Of a stretch of DNA of 56,132 nt, positions 36,061 to 45,011 are shown piece after piece; position 1 is the first letter of the stretch; each line of letters starts with the position of its first letter. The position numbers and the translations under genes were made by a program. The notes below the pieces were generated by a model. The model was not told the DNA's origin and did no database searches. It saw only the letters and a list, made by a program, of their open reading frames with translations. Source of the stretch: an uncultured Brachyspira sp. (GTDB taxonomy: Bacteria; Spirochaetota; Brachyspiria; Brachyspirales; Brachyspiraceae); the NCBI RefSeq assembly GCF_934747485.1, contig NZ_CAKVGN010000009.1, positions 1 to 56,132 on the forward strand, read 5' to 3'.

Positions 36061-36098
36061 AAAAAATAAAAAAGTCGACCGCAAAAATTACGGCCGAC
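36061..36098 (-). terminator. Rho-independent terminator after fprA
   Basis: On the minus strand GTCGGCCG pairs with CGGTCGAC (8 bp including one G-U) and is followed by TTTTTTATTTTTT. It ends the fprA transcript. Confidence 0.85.
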
Positions 36099-36125
36099 CA
36101 AAAATGTTTTTAAGTGGTTTTATAT

Positions 36126-37337
36126 TTATTTCATAGATTCAACTATAGCATCAACTAAAGAATCAATCTCACCAATATTAGCATCTTTCATAGCAGAAGA
36201 AACAGATACTTGAGGGTCTATGATTTCGCATTGTTTTAAGTTGTTTTCAATGAACTCTTGCATCAAAGCACCAGATTTAGGAGCCCAAGAACCATTTTCT
36301 ATGATAGCGAACTTACGTTTTTGAACATTAAGAGCTCTCATGTCATCTAAATAATTATGCATAGGAGGATAAATATTCAAGTTGTAAGTAACAGAAGCAA
36401 GTATAACATGGCTATATTTGAAAGTTTCAGAAATCAAATAAGAAACATGAGTACTTGAAACATCATACATAACAGTATTAGTAACACCTTTCTCAGCCAA
36501 TTTAGAAGCAACAACACCAGCCATAGCTTCAGTATTACCGTACATAGAAGCATAAACGATTAATACACCTTTAGTTTCAGGCTCATAAGTGCTCCATTTA
36601 TTGTATTTTTCAAGAATGTAGCCTAAATCTTTTCTCCATACAGGTCCATGTAAAGGACAAAGCATTTTAATTTTGTCTATGATACCGCCAGCTTTTTTAA
36701 GCAAATGCTGTACATGAGGGCCATATTTACCAACGATGTTAGTATAATATCTTCTAGCCTCATCAAGCCATTCTCTGTCGAAGTTAACTTCATCAGCAAA
36801 CAATCTTCCGTCTATAGCAATGAAAGTACCGAAAGCGTCAGCAGAGAATAATACTCCATTAGTGCTGTCAAAACTAACCATAGCTTCAGGCCAGTGAACC
36901 ATTTGAGCGGCAATGAAGTGAATTTCATGCTTACCAAATTTTCTAGAATCACCTTCTTTTACCTGTATTTTTTTGTCATCAGTAATAGTGAAACCAAATT
37001 GATCCATAAACATGAAAGCTTTTTCAGTAGCAATAACTTGAGTTTCAGGGTGACGTATTAATACTTCTTCAATAGAAGCAGCATGGTCAGGTTCCATGTG
37101 GTTAATAATCATATAATCAAGTTTTTTACCGTTTAAAACATATTCTATATTATCTAAGAATTGTCTGCAAACTGCCCAATCAACAGTATCAAAAAGAACA
37201 GTTTTTTCATCTAATAAAAGATAAGAGTTATAAGAAACCCCTCTAGTTAAAGGGTGAACATTTTCAAATAGAGCCAAACGATGTTCATTAGCTCCAACCC
37301 AATATAAATCTTCAGTAACTTTTCTAACGCAATGCAT
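36126..37337 (-). CDS. fprA: A-type flavodiiron protein (FprA)
   Basis: Flavodiiron proteins reduce oxygen to water, or nitric oxide to nitrous oxide, in the cytoplasm of anaerobes. The beta-lactamase-like domain has the diiron motif NHMEPDHAA near residue 79. The C-terminal flavodoxin domain begins VLIVYASMYGNTEAMAG near 258. At 403 residues the minimal class-A layout is present, so an external rubredoxin or similar donor is needed. The gene lies 54 bases downstream of an acyl-CoA dehydrogenase that ends in a rubredoxin domain, in the same direction, which suggests where the electrons come from. Confidence 0.93.
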   Translation of the reverse strand: MHCVRKVTEDLYWVGANEHRLALFENVHPLTRGVSYNSYLLLDEKTVLFDTVDWAVCRQFLDNIEYVLNGKKLDYMIINHMEPDHAASIEEVLIRHPETQVIATEKAFMFMDQFGFTITDDKKIQVKEGDSRKFGKHEIHFIAAQMVHWPEAMVSFDSTNGVLFSADAFGTFIAIDGRLFADEVNFDREWLDEARRYYTNIVGKYGPHVQHLLKKAGGIIDKIKMLCPLHGPVWRKDLGYILEKYNKWSTYEPETKGVLIVYASMYGNTEAMAGVVASKLAEKGVTNTVMYDVSSTHVSYLISETFKYSHVILASVTYNLNIYPPMHNYLDDMRALNVQKRKFAIIENGSWAPKSGALMQEFIENNLKQCEIIDPQVSVSSAMKDANIGEIDSLVDAIVESMK

Positions 37338-37391
37338 TAAATTTCCTCCTTTGTTAGTTTATCAAAATTAAGCATTTTACTTAATTAATAT

Positions 37392-39317
37392 TTATGCCTT
37401 AATGAAGTTAGCTTTTTCTTCACTACATTCAGGACATACCCACTCTTCTGGAAGAGCAGTAAAGTCTGTGCCTGGAGCTATTTCAGCTTCTGGGTCTCCA
37501 ACGAATGGATTATACTCATAACCACAACCAGAACAAACATATATTTTTGGCATTTCCATAACTTTCTTAGGTACAATTCTTTTAATTTTCTTGTAAGGTA
37601 CTTCAGCAGGTTTTTTAGCAGCATCGCCGCCTAAAGCAGCAGTAAGTAAAGGAAGTATCTCAGCTACATCACCAACTATACCATAGTCAGCATTTTTGAA
37701 TATTTTAGCAGAAGCTTTCATATTAATAGCAACTATGATAGAAGCGTTTTTAATACCTTTTAAGTGTTGGTTAGCACCAGAAATACCGCAAGCAATATAT
37801 AAGTTACCATTGAATTTTTGACCAGACATACCAACATATCTATTGATAGGTAAGTATCTCAATTCCTCAGCAACAGGACGAGAACAACCAATAGCAGCAC
37901 CAGCAGCCTTAGCTAAATCCTCAACAAGTTTCATATTTTCTTTACTGCCAATACCCTTACCAGCAGAAACAACTCTCTCAGCATCAACTATAGGAGTGTT
38001 AATGTCAATACCAACAGAGAAGTCAATTCCGTCTTTTTGTAAAGCAGCAACAAGAGCATTAACTTTATCCTGAGCAGAACCGTCTTTGAAGATGATATTT
38101 CTTCTTTCGCCAGTGATAGGACCTTTTTTAGCCATAGGACCAACAGCTGCAGCAGCAGGAGATTTAGGCATTTTACCAAGTATAGCAGCAGAAATAACAA
38201 CTCTTTGAATCTCGTTAGTACCTTCATAGATTGTACAAATCTTAGCATCGCGATAAGCTCTCTCAACCATGTAAGCACCTTTAATATAACCGTTACCGCC
38301 ATGTATTTGAAGAGCATCATTAACAACTTCCAAACCTATATCAGAAGCATACTGTTTAGCCATAGCAGCTTCCATACCATAAGGCTCATGTTTTTCTTTA
38401 AGATAAGCAGCACTGTAAACGAGTAATCTTGCAGCACGTAATTTAGTAGCCATATCAGAGAGTTTGAAAGCAACAGCTTGTTGTTGAGCGATAGGTCGGC
38501 CAAACTGTATTCTGTCTTTAGCATATTCTAAAGCAGCCTCATAAGCTCCTTGTGCTATACCTAAAGCCTGAGCAGCAATACCTATACGTCCGCCGTCAAG
38601 AGTTTGCATAGCAATTTTGAAGCCTTGTCCTTCTTTACCGAGCAAGTTTTCTTTAGGAACTTTAACATCAGAGAAAAGTAATTGAGCAGTAGAAGATGAA
38701 CGTATACCAAGTTTGTTATAATGTTCGCCAAACTCAAAGCCTTCCCAACCTTTTTCTACTATGAAAGCACTAATACCTTTAGTACCAATACCAGGAGTAG
38801 TAACAGCAAATACTACATAAGTATCAGCTTTAGGAGCATTAGTGATGAATATTTTTTCACCGTTTAATATATAATGGTCTCCATTTAATACAGCAGTAGT
38901 TTCTGTACCGCCTGCATCAGAACCAGCTTCAGGTTCAGTTAAACCGAAAGCACCTATTTTTTCTCCTTTAGCGAGAGGAGTTAAATATTTTTTCTTTTGC
39001 TCTTCAGTACCGAAAGCAGCAATAGGATAAGAACCTAAAGAAGTGTGAGCTGATAAAATTACACCAACACCGCCGTCAACTCTTGAAAGTTCTTCTACAG
39101 CTATAGCATAACTAATAACATCTAATCCTGCACCGCCGTATTCTTTAGCATATGGTATACCCATAATGTCTAATTTCTTTTTGCCCATTTCTTTTACAGC
39201 TTCATCTGGAAATTTATTATCAAGGTCAAGCTCTACAGCTATAGGTTTTACTACTTCTTCAGCCCAAGCTCTGACCTTAGCACGAAACTCTTCGTGTTGT
39301 TCAGTTGTTTTAAACAT
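37392..39317 (-). CDS. Acyl-CoA dehydrogenase - EtfA C-domain - rubredoxin fusion
   Basis: Three electron carriers are joined in 641 residues. Residues 1-380 form a butyryl-CoA-type dehydrogenase (FGLTEPEAGSDAG at 124-136; catalytic Glu365 in YEGTNEIQR). Residues about 400-560 match the FAD domain of the electron-transfer flavoprotein alpha subunit (SAGKGIG 451-457; GCSRPVAEE; VGMSGQ; ACGISGANQHLKG at 509-521). Most of the EtfA N-terminal domain is missing. Residues 592-633 are a rubredoxin with CSGCG (595, 598) and CPEC (628, 631). It would reduce crotonyl-CoA or oxidise butyryl-CoA, with electrons relayed FAD to FAD to iron. fprA follows directly, and thl, crt, hbd and a CoA-transferase are close. 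No etfB is in the window. Confidence 0.92.
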   Translation of the reverse strand: MFKTTEQHEEFRAKVRAWAEEVVKPIAVELDLDNKFPDEAVKEMGKKKLDIMGIPYAKEYGGAGLDVISYAIAVEELSRVDGGVGVILSAHTSLGSYPIAAFGTEEQKKKYLTPLAKGEKIGAFGLTEPEAGSDAGGTETTAVLNGDHYILNGEKIFITNAPKADTYVVFAVTTPGIGTKGISAFIVEKGWEGFEFGEHYNKLGIRSSSTAQLLFSDVKVPKENLLGKEGQGFKIAMQTLDGGRIGIAAQALGIAQGAYEAALEYAKDRIQFGRPIAQQQAVAFKLSDMATKLRAARLLVYSAAYLKEKHEPYGMEAAMAKQYASDIGLEVVNDALQIHGGNGYIKGAYMVERAYRDAKICTIYEGTNEIQRVVISAAILGKMPKSPAAAAVGPMAKKGPITGERRNIIFKDGSAQDKVNALVAALQKDGIDFSVGIDINTPIVDAERVVSAGKGIGSKENMKLVEDLAKAAGAAIGCSRPVAEELRYLPINRYVGMSGQKFNGNLYIACGISGANQHLKGIKNASIIVAINMKASAKIFKNADYGIVGDVAEILPLLTAALGGDAAKKPAEVPYKKIKRIVPKKVMEMPKIYVCSGCGYEYNPFVGDPEAEIAPGTDFTALPEEWVCPECSEEKANFIKA

Positions 39318-39370
39318 TTGCTTCTCCTTTTTTAATTAATTTGTTTTATTTATGAATTAAACTAATTTTC

Positions 39371-40720
39371 TTATTTATTGCTGTTTCTCCAGATATTACA
39401 TTCTTGAGCTTTTTTAATTAAGTCTTCTCTAAAATCTGGATGAGCTATTGATATTAAAGCTTCTGCTCTTTGCCAAGTGCTTAAACCTTTTAAGTTTACT
39501 TTTCCATATTCTGTAACAACATAATGAGTATTAGCCCTTGTATCTGTAATAATAGTGCCATTAGCAAAACTTGGAACTATTCTTGATTGTAATTCACCAT
39601 CCTTACCTTTTACAGTTGATGATAAACAAATGAAGCTTTTACCTCCTTTTGAAAGATAAGCACCTAATACAAAGTCTAATTGTCCGCCGGCACCGCTTAT
39701 ATGTTTGAATCCTGTTGATTCAGCACTTACTTGACCAAATAAATCCACTTCAACAGCATTGTTTATAGACATAAAGTTATCTATAGAAGAGATTACTCTT
39801 ACATCATTAGTATAATCTACAGGAGCAGATAAACATTGAGGGTTATTATGAATAAAATCATATAACTTTTTAGTACCAGCACCAAATGCATAAGTTTGTC
39901 TTCCTTTATCTATATTCTTTTTACTACCAGTGATTTTACCGGCTAATGATATATCAACGAAAGCATCAACATACATCTCTGTGTGCACGCCTAAATCTTT
40001 AAGGTCAGATTCTGCTATAAGTGAACCTACAGCATTAGGCATACCTCCAATACCTAACTGTATACAAGCACAATTAGGTATTTCTTCTACTATAAGTTTA
40101 GCTACAGTTTTATCTACTTCAGTAGCAGCACCGCCTCCTCCTAATTCTACTATAGGAGGGTTATCACCTTCTACTATCATATCAACTTGATTAATATGTA
40201 CAGATTCTCCTCCAATATGGTCAGCACCCAAACAGCGAGGCATATTCTCATTTACTTCAACTATAACGCATTTTGACCTTTCTATAACAGCCTGCATATG
40301 TGAAGCATTAGGACCAAAACTAAAATATCCATTTTCGTCCATAGGTCCAACTTGGAACATTGCTACATCTATTCCGCGAGGCAAATCTCTATAATATCTT
40401 GGCATTTCAGAATAGCGAATAGGGTCATAAAAACAAAATCCTCTTGCTATTGCTTTTCTTTCTATACCAGACATGTGCCAAGAGTTCCATGTGAAATGTT
40501 TTTCTGGATTAAGAATTTTAAATATTTGAGGCTCCCAACATAATATACCGCCTCTAATGTTTATATCTGTTAGGTTGGGCATTCTCTCTGCTAATGCTTT
40601 ATCTAATTCTATTGGTGTAGCGGTTACCCAACCGTAATCTATCCAGTCACCAGATTTTATTACCTTAACGGCTTCATATGGCGAGGTTAATTTTTGATTA
40701 TAAAGTTTGATATAATCCAT
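39371..40720 (-). CDS. Butyryl-CoA:acetate CoA-transferase (acetyl-CoA hydrolase/transferase family)
   Basis: The 449-residue protein belongs to the CoA-transferase family of Cat1 and But. Motifs include the CoA-binding LGIGGMPNAVG near residue 224 and SGAGGQLDFVLGAYLSKGG near 340-358; the catalytic Glu is expected near TEMYVDAF. It would exchange CoA between butyryl-CoA and acetate, releasing butyrate and conserving acetyl-CoA. The ATG at 40720 is preferred to a GTG at 40732 because the GTG overlaps the GGGAG ribosome-binding site. It precedes the dehydrogenase fusion on the same strand. 4-Hydroxybutyrate or succinate as substrate cannot be ruled out. Confidence 0.88.
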   Translation of the reverse strand: MDYIKLYNQKLTSPYEAVKVIKSGDWIDYGWVTATPIELDKALAERMPNLTDINIRGGILCWEPQIFKILNPEKHFTWNSWHMSGIERKAIARGFCFYDPIRYSEMPRYYRDLPRGIDVAMFQVGPMDENGYFSFGPNASHMQAVIERSKCVIVEVNENMPRCLGADHIGGESVHINQVDMIVEGDNPPIVELGGGGAATEVDKTVAKLIVEEIPNCACIQLGIGGMPNAVGSLIAESDLKDLGVHTEMYVDAFVDISLAGKITGSKKNIDKGRQTYAFGAGTKKLYDFIHNNPQCLSAPVDYTNDVRVISSIDNFMSINNAVEVDLFGQVSAESTGFKHISGAGGQLDFVLGAYLSKGGKSFICLSSTVKGKDGELQSRIVPSFANGTIITDTRANTHYVVTEYGKVNLKGLSTWQRAEALISIAHPDFREDLIKKAQECNIWRNSNK

Positions 40721-40911
40721 GAAATCTCCCACTTAATTTATTTTTTGATATACTCTAGTATAGTAAAATAAATTTCAATTGTCAATTAGAATTTACTAAC
40801 ATATTATTATTAAAAAATTTCATTTATGTATTATTATTTTATTGTTTTTTATTTTTTATTTCACAAAAACAATATTTTTATTTTTTATTTTTGCTTTTAT
40901 TTGCTTTTTAC

Positions 40912-40939
40912 TTGACTTATATATTTTTATTTACATAAT
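40912..40939 (+). promoter_or_regulatory. Candidate sigma-70 promoter
   Basis: TTGACT (40912-40917) and CATAAT (40934-40939) are 16 bases apart, upstream of the flavodoxin-ferredoxin gene at 40977. The surrounding gap is extremely AT-rich, so chance matches are possible. Confidence 0.45.
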
Positions 40940-40976
40940 TATAATATAATATATAAAAGTGCTGCGGGGGTATATT

Positions 40977-41807
40977 ATGATAGTGAAAAAAGTATATGCT
41001 GTGTATTATAGTGCTACAGGTACTACTCAGAAAATAGTTTCTTTTATAGCAGAAAATGTTGCTAAAAAACTTAATGTTGAATGTGAAAAATATAATTATA
41101 GCTTGCCTAAAAGAAGAGAGAAAGTGCTTGAGTTTGAAGAAAATGATTTAGTTGTATGCGGAACTCCTACTTATGCTGGAAGAGTGCCAAATATAATGCT
41201 TCCATATTTAAAAAATAATATTAAAGGCAATGGTGCTTTGGCTATACCTGTGGTGCTTTTTGGTAATAGAAACTTTGATGATGCTTTAATTGAGCTTAGA
41301 AACATATTAGAAGATAATGGATTTCATACTATAGCGGGTGCTGGATTTGTTGGGGAGCATGCTTTCTCTTATACTTTGGGGGCTAATAGACCTGATGAAA
41401 AAGATATGCAGATTGCCTCTGATTTCGTAGATAAAATAGTAGAAAAGATAAGAATCGTAGAAAATATACCTCCTGAACCTATAAAAGTGAGAGGAAATGA
41501 ACCTATCCGTCCATACTACACCCCAAGAGACAGACACGAACATGCTATTGATATATTAAAAGTAAAACCTAAGGTTAATTTATCAAAATGTACAAATTGC
41601 AAAATATGTGCACATGTATGCCCTATGGGTTCCATTGATTTTAATGATGTGAGCAAATATGTAAGTATATGTACAAAATGCGGTGCCTGCATAAAAAAAT
41701 GCCCAGAAAAATGCAGATATTATGATGATGAGGGGTATTTATACCATCAGCATGAATTAGAAGAACAGTTTGAAAGAAGAGCTGAACCTGAAATATTTTA
41801 TATGTGA
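40977..41807 (+). CDS. EFR1-type flavodoxin-ferredoxin protein
   Basis: An N-terminal flavodoxin-like domain (YAVYYSATGTTQKIV near residues 6-20) is joined to a C-terminal 2[4Fe-4S] ferredoxin (CTNCKICAHVCPMG and CTKCGACIKKCPEKC, about residues 205-245). Such proteins shuttle low-potential electrons between FMN and iron-sulfur partners. The ATG at 40977 is chosen because GCGGGGG precedes it at suitable distance; an upstream GTG at 40959 gives six extra residues. The product has 276 residues. The gene stands alone and converges on the cyclase-like gene. Its partner is unknown. Confidence 0.85.
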   Translation: MIVKKVYAVYYSATGTTQKIVSFIAENVAKKLNVECEKYNYSLPKRREKVLEFEENDLVVCGTPTYAGRVPNIMLPYLKNNIKGNGALAIPVVLFGNRNFDDALIELRNILEDNGFHTIAGAGFVGEHAFSYTLGANRPDEKDMQIASDFVDKIVEKIRIVENIPPEPIKVRGNEPIRPYYTPRDRHEHAIDILKVKPKVNLSKCTNCKICAHVCPMGSIDFNDVSKYVSICTKCGACIKKCPEKCRYYDDEGYLYHQHELEEQFERRAEPEIFYM

Positions 41808-41819
41808 TTTTTGTTTTAT

Positions 41820-41869
41820 ATAACTTATCATTTTTATATAAATATATATTTTAATGATAAGTTATAATT
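41820..41869 (+). terminator. Convergent-gene terminator, 13-bp perfect stem
   Basis: ATAACTTATCATT and AATGATAAGTTAT pair perfectly around a 20-base AT loop and are followed by AATTTTATT. It separates two convergent genes and overlaps the end of the minus-strand one. Confidence 0.7.
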
Positions 41870-42515
41870 TTATTAACTTCTTTATATAGTGATTTCCAAG
41901 CTCATTAAAATTATATTCTTGTGAACTTATAGACCATGAAGCTCTTAATTCTTTATCAGCATAAACCATTTTATTAATATTTTCTGGAACTAATATTTCA
42001 TTTGCATCTGCTATGTTTATTAATCTATTTGCAAGAAGCATAGGCTCTCCCATGCATACCACTTCATCAAATAATGTTTCAGTATCAGCAACCTGACAAA
42101 AACATAAATCTCCCATAGCTATAGATATGCTTACGCTGAATCTGTTCGCTTTTAATGTTGATATTAGTTCTTTAGCACAGCTATAGGCATCTTTTAAAAT
42201 ATCGCTATAGGTTGTATTTCTAAATTTAAAATTATCTGAAAAAACTGCTACTATATATTGAGCTGATATTTGGTCAACTTTTCCGCCGTATTTATTATTT
42301 ATTATAGGCAATGATTTACTATAATATTCTTTTAAATATGAATTGATATTTTGTTTGTTTAGAGCACCATATAGATTGCATAGCTTTAATGATAATACCA
42401 CAGAAGAAGCACTTGTGTTTTTTATGTAAGTTTCGCCTTCATTTATACTAAAAAATACTTTTTTATCAGTAAAATTTGATAAATATTCTTCGTATTGTGA
42501 TTTTCCTATTATCAT
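41862..42515 (-). CDS. Degenerate class III adenylate/guanylate cyclase-like protein
   Basis: The 217-residue protein follows the outline of a class III cyclase domain. It has SVVLSLKLCNLYGALN (residues about 38-53) where a cyclase has FADIxGFT, GKVDQISAQYIVAVFSD near 80-96 where a cyclase has KxxGDxxxAxF, and VVCMGEPMLLANRLINIA near 155 where GxxVNLAARL is usual. Both metal-binding Asp positions appear replaced (Lys or Leu, and Ser/Ala). It is therefore probably not an active cyclase and may be a regulatory or nucleotide-sensing pseudoenzyme. It lies across a 364-base gap from the thl gene, divergently. Confidence 0.6.
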   Translation of the reverse strand: MIIGKSQYEEYLSNFTDKKVFFSINEGETYIKNTSASSVVLSLKLCNLYGALNKQNINSYLKEYYSKSLPIINNKYGGKVDQISAQYIVAVFSDNFKFRNTTYSDILKDAYSCAKELISTLKANRFSVSISIAMGDLCFCQVADTETLFDEVVCMGEPMLLANRLINIADANEILVPENINKMVYADKELRASWSISSQEYNFNELGNHYIKKLIKL

Positions 42516-42655
42516 AAAACCTCTCCTAAAAAATAAACTATTATTTTTAAATTTTATGTCTTAATATATATAATATAAATAATAATATTTTATATGTCAA
42601 TAATAAAAGACAAATTTAATAATATTTTATTATATTATGATGATATTATATTACA

Positions 42656-42690
42656 TTATGTTAACATTATTTTTGGTTATGTTAACATAA
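42656..42690. promoter_or_regulatory. Two helically phased palindromes, candidate operator
   Basis: The 10-base palindrome ATGTTAACAT occurs at 42658-42667 and again at 42679-42688, exactly 21 bases apart (two helical turns). The second extends to the 14-base palindrome TTATGTTAACATAA. This looks like a tandem site for a dimeric regulator of the butyrate genes or of the divergent cyclase-like gene. The regulator is not identified. Confidence 0.55.
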
Positions 42691-42776
42691 ATATTATTTT
42701 TAAATTATATTAAATATATGTTTTTTATAATAATATTATACTATATAAGGGTATAATAAAAATTTGTTTATTTTAT

Positions 42777-42805
42777 TTGAATTAATAATAAAAATGTACT
42801 ATACT
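42777..42805 (+). promoter_or_regulatory. Candidate sigma-70 promoter of thl
   Basis: TTGAAT (42777-42782) and TATACT (42800-42805) are separated by 17 bases, about 75 bases upstream of the thl ATG. Confidence 0.55.
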
Positions 42806-42879
42806 TAAGAAAGCATATTATAAAAAATAAAAACGTATAAGATGTGAATAAATAAATTTTTTTTGGGAGATTTTTTATT

Positions 42880-44064
42880 ATGGCTAAAAAGATAGTAATA
42901 GCTAGTGCCTGCCGTACAGCTATAGGAAGTATGGGCGGTTCATTGAGTACTGTTCCTGCTGCAGAGTTGGGAGCTATAGTTATTAAAGAGGCTTTAAAAA
43001 GAGCTAAGGTAGAACCTAATAAAGTTGATATGGTTTATATGGGCTGTGTTATACAAGCTTCACAGGGACAAAATGTTGCCCGTCAATGTTCTATTAAAGC
43101 TGGATTGCCGGTTGAGGTTCCTGCTATGACTCTTAATGTTGTTTGCGGTTCTGGGCTTGATGCTGTTAATATGGCTGCTAATATGATACTTGCAGGTAAT
43201 GCTGATATAGTTGTTGCAGGCGGTACTGAAAACATGAGTATGGCTCCTTATGCTTTGAAAAATGCACGTTATGGTTATAGAATGGGAAATAATACTATTG
43301 TAGATACTATGGTTAATGATGCTTTAACTGATGCTTTTAATAATTATCATATGGGTATTACTGCTGAAAATATTTGTGATGATTGGCAGATTACTCGTGA
43401 GGAATTAGATGAGTTTGCTGCTAAGTCTCAGCAAAAAGCTGTTCAGGCTCAAGATTTAGGTAACTTTACGAGAGAGATTGTGCCTGTTACAATAAAAACT
43501 AAAAAGGGCGATATAGTATTTGATAAAGATGAAGGTCCGAGGGCTGGTACAACAGTTGAGAGTTTGGCTAAATTAAAGCCTGCTTTCAAACCGGACGGCG
43601 GAAGGGTTACTGCTGGTAATTCTTCTAGTATCAATGATGGTGCTGCTGCTGTTGTTGTAATGAGTGAAGAGAAGGCTAATGAATTGGGAATTAAACCTAT
43701 GGCTACTTGGGTTACTGGTGCTTTAGGCGGTGTTGAACCAAGGATTATGGGTATAGGTCCTGTGGCTGCTACTAAAAAAGTATTGGCTCGCACTGGTTTA
43801 ACTATTAAAGATTTTGATATTATTGAATCTAATGAAGCTTTTGCTGCTCAGTCTATTGCTGTGGGCAGAGAGCTTGGAATAGATGTTGAAAGACAGCTTA
43901 ACCCTAATGGAGGAGCTATAGCTTTAGGTCACCCAGTAGGTGCTTCTGGATGCAGAATACTTGTTACTTTACTTCATGAGATGGATGCTAAAGGAGCTAA
44001 GAGAGGACTTGCTACTTTGTGTATCGGCGGTGGTATGGGTTGTGCTACCATTGTAGAAATGTAA
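42880..44064 (+). CDS. thl: Acetyl-CoA acetyltransferase (thiolase)
   Basis: It condenses two acetyl-CoA to acetoacetyl-CoA, the first step to butyrate. The nucleophile is Cys89 in MTLNVVCGSGLDAVN. NEAFAAQ near 324, GHPVGASGCR near 352 and LCIGGGMGCA near 381 supply the other catalytic residues. At 394 residues it is a standard biosynthetic thiolase. GGGAG precedes the ATG by about 10 bases. A terminator-like hairpin separates it from crt, so thl may be expressed at a different level from the downstream genes. Confidence 0.95.
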   Translation: MAKKIVIASACRTAIGSMGGSLSTVPAAELGAIVIKEALKRAKVEPNKVDMVYMGCVIQASQGQNVARQCSIKAGLPVEVPAMTLNVVCGSGLDAVNMAANMILAGNADIVVAGGTENMSMAPYALKNARYGYRMGNNTIVDTMVNDALTDAFNNYHMGITAENICDDWQITREELDEFAAKSQQKAVQAQDLGNFTREIVPVTIKTKKGDIVFDKDEGPRAGTTVESLAKLKPAFKPDGGRVTAGNSSSINDGAAAVVVMSEEKANELGIKPMATWVTGALGGVEPRIMGIGPVAATKKVLARTGLTIKDFDIIESNEAFAAQSIAVGRELGIDVERQLNPNGGAIALGHPVGASGCRILVTLLHEMDAKGAKRGLATLCIGGGMGCATIVEM

Positions 44065-44076
44065 TAATTTTGTTGG

Positions 44077-44116
44077 CAGGTTTAGAGAGTGTGTTTTTCT
44101 AAACCTGTTTTAATTT
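44077..44116 (+). terminator. Terminator/attenuator between thl and crt
   Basis: CAGGTTTAG and CTAAACCTG pair over 9 bp (10 with the next A-T) and are followed by TTTTAATTT. Readthrough would set the crt-hbd level relative to thl. Confidence 0.78.
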
Positions 44117-44151
44117 GTTAGAATATGATAATTTAATTTAAGGAGAAATTA

Positions 44152-44928
44152 ATGGATTTTGTAAAGTATGAAGAGAAGGGTATGATAGCTGTTATTACTA
44201 TCAGCAGAGAAAAAGCTCTTAATGCTCTTAACTCTCAGGTTTTAAATGAACTTGATAAGACTTTAGATGCTGTTAATATAAATAATATCAGATGTTTAAT
44301 ATTAACTGGAGCAGGAGAGAAATCTTTTGTTGCTGGGGCGGATATATCTGAGATGAGTAAGGCAAGCAAATCAGAGGGAGAGGCTTTTGGTAAGAAGGGT
44401 AATGATGTATTTAGAAAGATAGAGACTTTTCCTATACCTGTGATTGCTGCGGTTAATGGTTTTGCTTTGGGCGGCGGATGCGAAATAGCTATGAGCTGCG
44501 ACATACGTATTTGTTCTGATAATGCTGTATTTGGTCAGCCTGAAGTGGGACTTGGTATTACTCCGGGCTTTGGAGGTACTCAGAGACTTCCTCGATTGGT
44601 TGGAGTTGGTATGGCTAAGCAGCTTATATATTCTGCTAAAAATATTAAAGCTGATGAGGCTTATAGAATTGGTTTGGTTAATGCTGTTTATACTCAATCT
44701 GAACTTATGACTCAGGCTGAAAAATTAGCTCAAACTATTGCTAACAATGCTCCTATTGCTATTCGTAATTGTAAGAGGGCTATTAATAGGGGGCTTGATG
44801 TTGAGATGGATATGGCTATTATTATAGAAGAAAAGTTATTTGGGGATTGTTTTGAGAGCGAGGACCAGAGAGAGGGTATGGCTGCTTTCTTAGAAAAGAG
44901 AAAAGTTGAAAAATTTGTTAATAGATAA
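44152..44928 (+). CDS. crt: 3-Hydroxybutyryl-CoA dehydratase (crotonase)
   Basis: This enoyl-CoA hydratase family enzyme dehydrates 3-hydroxybutyryl-CoA to crotonyl-CoA. Oxyanion-hole and catalytic regions are visible: KALNALNSQ near 22, AGADISEM near 64, NGFALGGGCEIAMSCD near 101 with Glu in CEIA, and GQPEVGLGITPGFGGTQRL near 131. At 258 residues the length is normal. AAGGAG is correctly placed before the ATG. It sits between thl and hbd, the usual butyrate order apart from the separately encoded dehydrogenase. Confidence 0.94.
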   Translation: MDFVKYEEKGMIAVITISREKALNALNSQVLNELDKTLDAVNINNIRCLILTGAGEKSFVAGADISEMSKASKSEGEAFGKKGNDVFRKIETFPIPVIAAVNGFALGGGCEIAMSCDIRICSDNAVFGQPEVGLGITPGFGGTQRLPRLVGVGMAKQLIYSAKNIKADEAYRIGLVNAVYTQSELMTQAEKLAQTIANNAPIAIRNCKRAINRGLDVEMDMAIIIEEKLFGDCFESEDQREGMAAFLEKRKVEKFVNR

Positions 44929-45011
44929 TAAATGATGATAAATTTTCTTATTAATTTATTTAATAAAGTATAATTATAAAATTTTTTATAAAAATAAAAG
45001 GAGAAATTAAA

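Larger units (their letters stand above)
42516..42879. other. Divergent intergenic region upstream of thl
   Basis: This AT-rich 364-base gap between the cyclase-like gene and thl has no gene. It contains the twin palindromes at 42656-42690, a candidate promoter at 42777-42805, and a GGGAG ribosome-binding site at 42865-42869. Confidence 0.7.

Noticed and set aside
40721..40732. GTG as the start of the CoA-transferase
   Set aside because: It overlaps the GGGAG site that is well spaced from the ATG at 40720.
42656..42690. Rex operator upstream of thl
   Set aside because: Rex sites have TTGTTAA and TTAACAA separated by a few bases; here each half is a closed ATGTTAACAT palindrome, so the arrangement differs.
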